A stretch of 64,000 nucleotides of DNA. It comes from Chondrosia reniformis. Taxonomy: Eukaryota > Porifera > Demospongiae > Chondrillida > Chondrillidae. A model generated the notes under the pieces. That model was not told the DNA's origin and made no database searches. It saw only the letters and a program-made list of their open reading frames with translations. Position 1 is the stretch's first letter, and every line of letters starts with the position of its first letter. The stretch lies in contig OX359189.1 of assembly GCA_947172415.1 (NCBI GenBank), positions 8,756,501 through 8,820,500 of the forward strand. The letters are read 5' to 3'. Positions 1 through 10,175 of this stretch are shown here, in pieces. Made by a program: the position numbers and the translations under genes.

Positions 1-150
1 GTCTTGATTAGCCTTGAGAGGGAGCTAGGAATACCGACGGTTGGTTGCATGCATTCACATAAATAACTGGGTGAGAGACCATTTGGTAACTTGCACACAA
101 GGGACATTGTACATGACATATATTAAAGGCCTCAGCGGTGGTGAAATTTT
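1..150. repeat. Dispersed repeat fragment at the left edge
   Basis: This stretch matches, in reverse orientation, about 25,790-25,900 of the same window; the shared text includes the region around TTGCATGCATTCACATAAA and TTTGGTAACTTGCACACA. It is therefore a copy of a dispersed element cut by the window edge. No coding potential is visible and the family is not recognised. Confidence 0.55.
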
Positions 151-1178
151 TGCAACATGTCACATGATTCACAAAATGTGTATATATATGAAGCAACATA
201 CACGGGTGTTGGTGACATGCACAATGCTAATATGCATACATATCCTAAATAGGTAGCTGTAAGCTGTATATATATATATATAATTTGGTGACAAACTCCA
301 GTATTAGATCACATATATATATAGTCAATAATTGAACAATACACTATACATTACCACACCACTGCATGCTACTAATATACTAACTTTTGTTGCTTGAATT
401 ATATATATGGGACCAGACTGACTGAAGAAATGCTACATTATCCTTAATTCCTCCTAGCAGAAGCTGGACAGTCCTTCCAGTCTGTTACATGTTGTGATGT
501 GTACAGTTTCCCTGAGACATTAGAATGCTTAGCCTAGCATATGTACATTCTTGCAAACCGGCAGCCATTTTGAATGGAGAGTAACACTCAAGGGAATTAC
601 CATCTTATTCAAAAATGGCTAACTATCAGAAATAGATAATTTCGAAAACCAATAGCCTAAGGAATTAATTTATAATAATTGCAGTTGTAATTATGCAAAT
701 AATATATAACAGAATATGTTTCCTGATTGATGCATACATGTTGCATAAGTGTGTGGCTAGCTGAAAACTCAGAGCTAAGGCAGCTATGACCTATGATTTT
801 CAGACACTTTCTCAGTGGAATTTACTGCCTGTAATATTTCTACAACTCCCATAAAAATAGGTACTAAAGTCACAAGTTTTTCTCCCAGATATATACTGAT
901 TTGCTAGAAATAATTGACACCTCATATATTCATTGCTAGATTGCACTTAGGGGTTGGACCTTGAGGTTGGTCACATCCTGATTGGGCTGTATATATTCAG
1001 TGACATGCACACTTTGCTTGTATAGCAGTAGAACTATGTATGTAACAGTTACTGTTAATAGCAACAGCAAACTATATTTAGATTTGCAATATACATGGAT
1101 TCACTTCCTTAGGCATAATTCTGAATACCAACACATCACCAAGAAAGCAAATTAATAAAATATACATTGATTAGTTAG
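151..1178. other. Non-coding AT-rich flank
   Basis: No credible gene is seen. The stretch is AT-rich with TA runs (for example 268-282). It lies downstream of the GNAT gene, so its right end is expected to hold that gene's 3' UTR. Confidence 0.5.
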
Positions 1179-2108
1179 CTACAGAACATCTGTTGAAGCT
1201 ACACAAAAAATCTTATTTGGTGCAACATTAGGAGGTAGCCCTTTCGAGAACATGCGGTTAAACACACGTTTCAAGGAACCTTTTAGTTCATTTTTCATTA
1301 GCTTAACAGCTTGGTCATTTGCTGTTGGAACGTCAACTGAGAAAGTAAGAACCTTTGAATTTCCATCCAGTGCTGTAGTAGCCGCTTTAGAGAGGAGGCA
1401 ATTTGCAATGTCTGGATTATTTGCGTAAAGAGGAGCTATTGCATGGCTGCTTGGTTCAATTGGACGGCAAACCACATAACCCACTATCGACTGATCGTGA
1501 CTGACTGCCACCCAGCCATACCGACCTGGTAGATTGATCCACTTTTCCATAAATGATTTACGATGAACGCCAATAACCTTCTCTTCGTATTCACATAATT
1601 CCTCGCAATCGAAACCTCTTATCGGCTGTAGATTGATGTTCGATGGGACCTCAGTATTCGGTATATTTACAACTTGGACAAGATAACGATTAATTAGCCA
1701 ACCGCAGTCCTTATAGCCCCAGTACTTCTCGTATGTTTGACTCATATACAAGACCGCATCTCCACCACGATTGTAATCATCAGGAAACGTTTTCGAAGAA
1801 AAGTGCATCATTTCTCGTCCGTATCCTTTTCCACGATAGGCAGGATCGACAACAAATTGACCGTCAAAACAAATTTTCTTTTCAGGGTATTTCAGTGTGC
1901 TAAGAAAAGCAATTTTCTTCCCATCCAGTTCACCCACAAAGCACCCACTCGGGTCAATGGCATAAAACGCCTCAACGTCTCCAACAGCGGTTGGCCAGCC
2001 TTCCTTGACCATGTAGTCAAAGACCGGACTGAAGTCTTCAAGAGAATTGGCACATCGAACGCTAAATTTGGATAAAGAAGAATCACATTCTAAAGCAGAG
2101 TTTTCCAT
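1179..2108 (-). CDS. GNAT-family N-acetyltransferase, two-domain (YitH/HolE-like C-terminus)
   Basis: An intronless reading frame of 309 residues from an ATG at 2106-2108 (MENSALECD...). The frame extends upstream to 2168 but without another ATG, so the inner ATG is chosen. The N-terminal half has the GNAT fold signature: a strand FDGQFVVDP followed by the acetyl-CoA pyrophosphate loop YRGKGYGREM (R/Q-x-x-G-x-G), then a GGDAVLYMSQTYEKYWGYKDCGW stretch interrupted by the usual aromatic residues. The second half (from about residue 165, LQPIRGFDCEELCEYEEKV...) resembles the second acetyltransferase-like domain of the YitH/HolE type found after a GNAT domain in many marine invertebrate proteins. 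The substrate is unknown. It is the only gene here outside the Ig/FN3 family, and its coding GC content is higher than that of its surroundings. Confidence 0.8.
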   Translation of the reverse strand: MENSALECDSSLSKFSVRCANSLEDFSPVFDYMVKEGWPTAVGDVEAFYAIDPSGCFVGELDGKKIAFLSTLKYPEKKICFDGQFVVDPAYRGKGYGREMMHFSSKTFPDDYNRGGDAVLYMSQTYEKYWGYKDCGWLINRYLVQVVNIPNTEVPSNINLQPIRGFDCEELCEYEEKVIGVHRKSFMEKWINLPGRYGWVAVSHDQSIVGYVVCRPIEPSSHAIAPLYANNPDIANCLLSKAATTALDGNSKVLTFSVDVPTANDQAVKLMKNELKGSLKRVFNRMFSKGLPPNVAPNKIFCVASTDVL

Positions 2109-2238
2109 TGGTGGAAGGAAGCGGCTATAGAACGGAACGTTAACCGGAAATTGGCTTATAAAGCCCACGCATACCGCGGCCGACTACCAGCATTAATAAG
2201 GTCTCTTACTAAATAAGTTTGCAAAGCAGCTAAGCGAA

Positions 2239-2400
2239 ATGGCAGAAATGGTATCCTTCGAACTGGAATCCAGAAACAACTGGCATTTTACTTGGTAAAG
2301 GAGCGTGCAGTGAAGTGACTGAAGTAGAACGTTATGCGCCGCTAATTAAACAAATTCGCAGAGTCGATGATCACATCCTTTACCAGGGTATCAATCAATC
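2239..2400 (+). other. Possible divergent exon upstream of the GNAT gene
   Basis: A GC-richer patch read on the plus strand gives an open, protein-like frame (TTGILLGKGACSEVTEVE... then RYAPLIKQIRR). Another frame starts with ATG at 2239 (MAEMVSFELES) and reaches a GTAAAG donor-like site near 2294. The piece GILLGKGACSEV resembles a glycine-rich loop, but no other kinase features follow. It could be a first exon of a divergently transcribed gene or a remnant. I do not recognise it. Confidence 0.2.
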
Positions 2401-2548
2401 AATTCATCATGCAGCTCATCTCCTCAGTAGGAGGTCACTGTTGTATACAATAAAAATATTAAAAAAAATTATCAGCTACTATACCATTATGAACACAATA
2501 AATAATCCAAATCACTTCAGGGAGCTTATATATGTTAATATAACCTGC

Positions 2549-2892
2549 CAGATCCACTGTAATGTTATCACTGTAAACTCTTTCATTAGTTATTTGATCA
2601 TCAGTATAACACCTGTAAGCTTACACTTTATTCTCAAACTCTTATCTGGTCACAGTGATAGTCAGAGTATAGTAGTATAGTAATAATTGGAGTAGTCTCT
2701 CCTTCATCATGAGTGGTTTTAGCTGCAGTATATACTAAGGAACACTCCATAGTAGAGACAGTCTTCCCCAAATTAACCATGCCATCTCCACATGTGTGGG
2801 ATTTCTTGTACAATGAAGAACACTCCATCCCTCTCCCACAGAAGAATATATATATACTTGTCACAAGTACAGGATGTGTACATGTTAACTGG
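2549..2892 (-). pseudogene. Relic of a receptor Ig1 exon
   Basis: The sequence follows the Ig1 exon of copies B, D and E (for example 24,209-24,520): the same order of blocks, including TTCTCAAACTCTTATCTGGT and the final GTACAGGATGTGTACATGTT. It has many indels and no continuous frame. It is a dead exon, probably the N-terminal end of a receptor copy otherwise lost to the left of copy A. Confidence 0.7.
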
Positions 2893-3666
2893 TAACAGTA
2901 CGTTATCGTTGGTGCTATTAAAAGGGATTTCCCTAGCTATCTGGTCAACCAGCCAAACTGGTTGCAGGAATAGGAAATAACTCAAGTCCCTCTTTCTGGT
3001 ACTTACACCTTCAGTGAGTACACATGAGATCTGGTTTATACGTGTCCAGGTAGAGCCCTGTGCCCCTTAACCAGAACTGGTTGGCATTTATCTACACCTT
3101 AATGTATGTACATGCATGGGCACTTTAATAATAATACTACTAATAATAATAATATAATATGTAGGCAATTAAATGTATACGTATTTGACCAGATAACAAG
3201 CTTTAATTAAGACAGTATCATGCATGACACGTTGATATAGAATCTGCCTGCCTGGTGCATGGTGAGGTTCTCATATTTCCACAAAGTTATACTATGCATT
3301 GTATAATTAATTGATAATAGAGTAATAGTTCCACCCATTGAACACTACATACGTACGTTGTGCATGTGTATATTACGTGTATAAAAATCTGATGGACATT
3401 ATTGCCGCAATTAATGACATTAAAAGTGAAGAGTAAATGCTCAGTCTATGATTTTGAAATGACCTATATAAAAGTAAACCAAAAGATTATCAAGTGCTGA
3501 CACTATATAATAATATAATATAGAGTAGAATCATGGTCAATCTTATTTAGGGACTTGAGTATATATGTACGTATATATACTATACACACAAGGGAAGTTG
3601 TCCGTACATACGTATATATACTGTTGTACAACACTTTCAGTTATTGAGGTAAAACAACGTACTTGC
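2893..3666. repeat. Segmental duplication: 3' flank block, copy 1
   Basis: No gene. About 3,100-3,666 recurs at about 9,200-10,055 and 26,800-27,625, each time immediately downstream of the last tail exon of a receptor copy (A, B, E). It holds the 3' UTR region and spacer of the duplicated unit. Confidence 0.7.
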
Positions 3667-5856
3667 TTATACAGTGATTATTTTCTTGTCAGTATATACT
3701 TCATTGTACACTCCATCTCCCAAGCTAGGATTAGCTACTGCTCTAGGTCTATCTCCTTTTAAGTGGTCCAAGTCAGCATAATAGGAAGTGGGTTGTTGTT
3801 GTGGCTGTAGTAGAGGAAATGATATGAGCAACAGGATATGTATTTAGAGTAGCAAAACAAATGTGTAAGATTTGCTTTACTTCCTGTTTTAACTTGTTCA
3901 TGCTGTATACCGTAGAATACCAGCTCGTTTCCATGGCAATGGGGTATATATACAAACTGTATATAGAAGGCCATACTTAAAAGAATATGCATGTCTAAAT
4001 GAAGTTAAGGAAGCATAATAGAGGATAGACTTACATTTTCTTAGAAGTACAAATTATAATATATACATAAAAAGAGGTGGCATACCTCATTATTCTTACT
4101 GACTGTTTTAGAAACTTCATCCGACATTTTGGTTTCCTTATTTGTCTAGAAAGAGTAATTTAATTTAGATGAAATAATGTCTTTGCTTCAATTCAATATA
4201 TTGTCCGAGGAAAGTGACCAGCAACTATGTTATCCTGTATTAGTATATGTACACAATACGTATATATCCCTATGGAGAACTACAGCTACATATTATCTCG
4301 ATGTTAAACCATAAATGAGGAAAAAAATGCAATAACTCTGTAATAACATATAATTAAATGCTTAACATATGAACAAACTGACATAATGTTTGCAAAACAG
4401 GACAAGGTGGACCGGTTGGCACTAAATAATAAATGAGAAACAATTATCAGGAAAAAAAACAACATATTTTTAGCACATTCAGTGAAGCTATTAAAAGGAA
4501 TTATGAATAAGTTGAGCATGAGGCACTGTGATGTATCCATTTTAGTATGTACATTTTATATGTATATACAAAGAGACTGAAACTTTCACTATAATTTTAC
4601 AACAAATGATCACTGTAGCTATAGTGTCATAAAATTTGATGGAATACGTACTATAAAAGGTCATAATGTGCATGTGCATACTGTTAATTTGATTATGTAC
4701 ATGTATTCACTTAGATTTTGAACACTACATTAATCGCATTACTGAATATAGTTCTTGCTCTTGCTGTTGTTACATTTCTTTTAAACTTAATACTTGCAGT
4801 CTCTCTACAATAAGCTCCAACTCCAATCTCATAAGATGTACCAGGACTAAGACCTTCAATAGTGTAGGATGTTCCAGTAGTGGTTGTGTTCCTCAAACTA
4901 GATCCATCTCCACTCTGTTGCCATGTTACCTCATACATGAAGGTACATTTCTCAAAACACTCATCACTGTGGGACCACATCAGGGAGATACTTGTATCAG
5001 AAGTGTTGGATGTGAGTGAGGTTGGAGGAAGGGGAGACTCTGAAGATATATTAGCTATAACAGAAAATTAGTGCATGTTATGTCAGATGATATGTACATG
5101 TATAGTGACATACTAACCTCTAACTCTCATAGTCACAGGTTCACTCTCCTCCATACTACCATCAGCATACACAACAGCACAAGAGTAGTTAACCTCTCCA
5201 TTGAGGAAGACACTCTTTCTTGTTGTCACATTCACAACTGTCTCAGTATTACTCTGGGATACAACCATATGGTATGTATCAGGTAGATCAATCCTCTCTC
5301 CATCCTTCATCCACACTACAGGACTGGTCTGACTGAAGATGGGTCCACTTGATGTAGTATCAGTTACATCATGATGATGACAGGTGAGTTTGACTTGTCT
5401 GTCATAACAGACTGGATTGGACGGGAAGGTTAAATTCTGAACCACTGAAATAAAACATTAAAATCACATGCATGCAGTAAGACATTAACATTATAGAGAA
5501 TCATTTTAGCACAAATGCATTTATGAACTCACTCAAAGTAAAGATATCCATTTCACTGAAAGTCTCAGGATACTGTACACTCGCAGCTTGTATAGTCAAA
5601 TGATAGTGACTATTTGGTATAAGAGGTTGGATGGTGAAGTTCTCTCTGTTATATACCACATTAGATACACATGAAGACATGTCTGGTACTCCATTAGACT
5701 TCATACAGTGGGTGATTTAGTAAGAGATGTTTGTAAAACAATCTGGATCTCTAACTTTCCAAAAGAGACAATTTGATTGGCTCCTGCTCTGATAGCTTAC
5801 ATTGGTAATAGCAACAGTTTCTGTACATGCAAACAGATTTCTCATAACCTGTTTAA
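3667..5856 (-). pseudogene. Receptor copy A: Ig/FN3 receptor pseudogene
   Basis: Exons read by homology to B, D and E: FN3-1 5533-5856, Ig2 5118-5444, FN3-2 4743-5039, tail cassettes 4086-4145 and 3667-3804. FN3-1 has an in-frame TAA at 5717-5719, where D reads Asn-Ile. The signal peptide and Ig1 exons are missing upstream, and no transmembrane exon is found between 4145 and 4743. Ig2 is intact (VCYDRQVKLTC ... VVWMKDGERI ... NYSCAVVYADG, i.e. Cys-Trp-Cys), as is FN3-2 (WSHSDECFEKCTF). The last tail exon still encodes SYYADL and VYNEV; a 4-nt insertion relative to B/E changes the end to YTDKKIITV. The best reading is a pseudogene. A secreted or alternatively spliced product is possible but unsupported. 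Confidence 0.75.
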
Positions 5857-8765
5857 CTCTAAGTATAGTGTATCTCAATATTTGAATGTACATTATCCAA
5901 CCAATTATGCAACTAAGAAAACATTTCAGAGATACGTAAAAGGGTAATCTCATTTTCATATCATTTTGATCCACTGCCATTTTCTGGTACCAATAGGTTC
6001 TTCACTCATAAATCAAAATATACACTTTTGTACTAATTTTACAAATTACTTACAAAAATACTAATTTTGGAAGATTCAGTCATATGTGTTGTCAATTACT
6101 TTAATCTAAATTCATTCCCCATTGACTAGTACAATGTATATAAAGTATGTTTATTGCATTTTGAAGCTGGTACCAGTTAACATGGTATTAACAGCTCTCT
6201 TCACTTAACAAGAATTCATTTTACTTTAAGAGAGTACGTAGCTATAGCAATAGAATGTGAGCAAACTCCATTCTATTATTCAACCAGTCTCCAATAAACC
6301 TCTACTACACAGTCACTAACAGAGTACATGGAAGAACTTAGAGTTTATTATTGACCAATCAAAATTCTTTGAATTGTAGTAGCTAATTGGAATGTACAAG
6401 GTCTAAAGGTTCTATTATATTATTTGTTGTGAATATTTGATATACGGGGTGCACGTGGCCTCCCTTATCCTTTAAACTAGAACATTGCATATAAATGTAT
6501 GTATAAAAACAAAATTAATGTTTGAAGTACATGCAACTTACAACGATGAAATGAATGCATCAAGATGACTGATATTAGTATGTATTTTGTACAGAGAGAC
6601 ATGTTTCTCTTGTGTTTGACGTGTTATATGTTGACCTACATATATAGATAAGTATAGAAAATAATTATTAGTCTTATATCACATATACGTAGTTATAAGG
6701 TGGAATTCCCATAACGACCATACACTAGCTGCTTGGTGGTTAAGAACTTCTGTGAAGAAATTCTAGTTTAGTTTTACTTTCAAGTATATCTATTTTTAGC
6801 TATATAGAGCTATATAGAGTATAGCAAAGTTTAGTATTATGTACGTATATACAGCAGTCACACATTGCTCAACTGTGAGATGTCTCTGCTGAGAATTAGC
6901 TGTTAAGAAGCTGCAAATACTGTTCATTGACCTCTTTCAACTTTATAATGCATCCATTATATATAAACATTGTATAATTAAAGGTCAGCCATTTAACATG
7001 TACTGGTTCAGCCTCCTTTAAAATACAGCTCCTTCATTAGTGCAAGTTACATAAAAAGGGCTAATGCAAATAAACAAATAGTCTTTTATAGCTAAGGTGA
7101 ATGATACACAAGTTGTAATAGTCTTTATACAACCTGTCACTTCCACCTGTCCCCCTCACAGCCAGCTCCTCCCACTATGTCCCTTTTGTAATGTATACTT
7201 ACGTACAAGAGCTATGCATTGTTACATTTTCTATATATATATACATAACCTAGGCTTTCTGTTTCACTTTCAGAAACATTTGTGCAGCAAATTACTAACA
7301 TAAGAACATAATTGACATAATGTATATATAACAGCAATGACCAAATGAATAAATGACATACTTACTTAAATACGTATTAATGTATGCAACATATTAGGTA
7401 AACATTAGTCTCACACATTATGTATATACATATAATATATAAACATGAATGTATGAACCAGAACTGGACTACAAATTAATCTAATTATTCTACAAATCTG
7501 TTATATTAATATTGGATCAACAATTTGATTATATCATTTTATATATCTACACCACTTATGTATTCATTATTTGACCGACCAGTATATACATATTAGTTAG
7601 TAATCATGTTTCCATAGTATATCTAATCATGTCAGTAACATTTGGGAAATTTACATTGACTGATGATTAGTTCCTTGATACAGTATGTACATACGTTGTA
7701 TTCATTTCAATTTATGTTTCCTCTAGTTTCTAATTGATAATACATGAATGGGCTGGCATGTGACCATACTCAGCAGGAAATAATCAGCAGTGTAACGTAT
7801 AACATATCCATAAAGAGATCGAAGAAACAATTAATGAAATTAATCAAAGCCTGTTCCTCATGTTTATCAATGTGAGGTATACTGGTCTACTGGTCAATGT
7901 AATTAAATATTGGAAAGGAAGACTCTATACATGTTTCATGACTTCTTTTAGGGATATTACTGAATGAGTTCTACACATAGCTAGGGACACCATTTTACTC
8001 AAAAAGGAGATGTACAAGAATAATACATGAATATATCCATTGACACATGCTACATGCATTATGTGAGGCATAGCTACGTACAGGTAAGCCCAAAATACAG
8101 AATATATTAAAGGTAACACTATAGGATATACGTAGGTTACATAAGCCTTTTGTATAGTACATACTCCATGGCTTTGAAGGACGAAATTATGAACTACAAC
8201 CGACTCCGTATTCGAGGTTATAATCGATACGATAGGCTCAGGTATTAGTGTTATTTATTTATATAATAAGGATAGAGCTGCTGTTTCAAATTTGTGTCAA
8301 TATAGCCTATATAGGTTTAAGTAAATTTATAATAATTATATACGTATAGTAGATAGTCTATAAACTCCTAGCAATATGTCATACTACGTATATATACAAG
8401 ATAGGCTTCTAAGGGCTACTGTACTATAACAGATAACTCTCCACAAATTAACCACAAAAAGTTTAGTTTATACAAAACTGGTCAGATTAAGGTGTTGAAT
8501 GTAAATTTAGTGGTTCTAAGGTTACAAGATTAGCAGGTGTTACTATATTGTGTATTTTGTAGTTATATAAACTCTTAATTATATACCTTGGGATAGTCTT
8601 TCTAACACTTTTTGACAAAGCCAAGCATTTCCACCAATACACAGAAGTCATTAGATGCAATCTCAATTAGTCAAAATAAATGGATGACAGACTATATATC
8701 CACTTTCCATATTTCCCTACACTGGTACATACATATACAGTATATACACACTGAACTGACTGATA
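5857..8765. repeat. Segmental duplication: long downstream spacer, copy 1
   Basis: No gene is seen. The left part matches the region upstream of FN3-1 in D and E (GGTACCAATAGGTTCTTCAC block). From about 6,500 it follows the spacer also found at about 16,500-22,600 and 34,600-40,800. At 8,587 it carries a conserved block with a minus-strand splice-donor-like end (CCCAAG then GTAT). Around 7,139-7,190 is a single unit of the C-rich repeat that is expanded at 17,438. Confidence 0.65.
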
Positions 8766-8878
8766 ATCTTACAAGTTCAAGTGCCAACTCCAATCTAATA
8801 AGATGTACCAGGAGCAAGACCTTCAACAGTGTAGGATGTTTCAGTAGTGGTTGTATTCCACAAACTAGATACATCCAA
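8766..8878 (-). pseudogene. Relic of an FN3-2 exon
   Basis: Minus-strand remains of the FN3-2 exon: text equivalent to ETSYTVEGLAPGTSY is recognisable, but the frame is broken and the N-terminal half (WSHSDE...) is gone. It sits at the end of spacer copy 1, in the place of gene D after spacer copy 2 and K after spacer copy 3. Confidence 0.65.
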
Positions 8879-10055
8879 CATGAATACCATTGACATAAGT
8901 ATGCTTGCATCTTGTGCACGTGGTACAGAAGAAGTTCTTAGTCGCTATCTTCTGATCAACCTCAAGGACACTTACATACTTCATTCCAGCACAAGTTGTC
9001 GGTACACAGAAAAGAACCTATCAATAGTTGAACTCAAAAACCAAATGTAATAAAATGCGTAGGTACATGCATGCAAATGCAATATATTTATTTATTGTAC
9101 ATGTTCAATTGCAAGTTAATATATAATGATTTATCTTTATCATATTATATATATGATATTATTTCCACAGATTGATGTTAAATATATATTATATTGATGT
9201 ATATACAAGCTAATTTCTTTCAAGTTCATGCATGTTAAGGGGTTAAGCATACTTGTGCAATTCCTAATCTAGTTGCTGGAATATGCATATTAGCTATAGG
9301 AAATAACTTCAGTCCATCTTTAATTTCTCATCCAGTTTGTATACAGGATAACTGTTATATAACATGTAATTACCTTATATGTATATACTTACATCTTAAA
9401 GTGAGTACACATAAATGAGATCTATATAGAATTTCTGTAACAAATCACTTTCTTGAGGTATAATATACGTATGTATGAAGCTAGGAAATTAAATGCATCC
9501 GACTCCACCTCCTCTCCTGATGAGAGGAATATTCTCTAAAATGGAGACACATGTACTTATGTCATGATCACTTTCTTGAGGTATAATATATATGTGAGTA
9601 TGTTGGAAAGTAAAGATAGAGAATCAGATGTATTTGACCAGATAACAAGCATAGGTCCACCCATTGCACACTACATACGTACGTTGTGCATGTGTATATT
9701 ACGTATATAAAAATCTGATATATTGCTGCAATTAATGACATTAAAAGTGAAGAGCAAATGCTCAGTCTATGATTTTGAAATGACCTATATATAAAGGTAA
9801 AACAAAAGATTATCAAGTGCTGACACTATATAATAATAATAATAGAGCAGTATCATGGTCAATCTTGTTTAGGGATATAGGTACGTATATATAGTAAACA
9901 CACAAGGGAAGTTGTCCGTACAATTACTTTATATATTATCTACAATATTACATACGTATACGTATATACTGAACAAGTTTTTTGTACAACACTTTCAGTT
10001 ATTGAGGGAAAACAGCAGAAGTGCCCAACTATGTATTTACTTTCTCATACAGTGA
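8879..10055. repeat. Segmental duplication: 3' flank block, copy 2
   Basis: No gene. It parallels 2,893-3,666 and 26,700-27,625 and lies just downstream of the last exon of copy B. Confidence 0.65.
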
Positions 10056-10175
10056 TTATTTTCTTGTCAGTACTTCATCGTACACTCCATCTCCCAAGTT
10101 AGGATTAGCTAAAGCTCTAGGTCTATCTACTTTTGAGTGGTCCAAGTCAGCATAATAGGAAGTGGCTTGTTGTGG
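10056..10175 (-). other. Last tail exon of B with SYYADL and VYDEV
   Basis: A 40-codon phase-0 exon beginning PQQATSYYADLDHSK and ending GDGVYDEVLTRK then TAA at 10056-10058. The same exon occurs in E (27626-27745) and A (3667-3804). The upstream 28-residue cassette (10678-10761) begins with the same PQQPT pattern and looks like a duplicated version in which YADL has become LAEI or FAEI. Confidence 0.7.

Noticed and set aside
4304..4540. Minus-strand frame with hydrophobic stretches, considered as the missing TM exon of copy A
   Set aside because: It does not resemble the TM exon of B or E, has no suitable phase-1 acceptor, and the basic KKRRQ anchor is absent.
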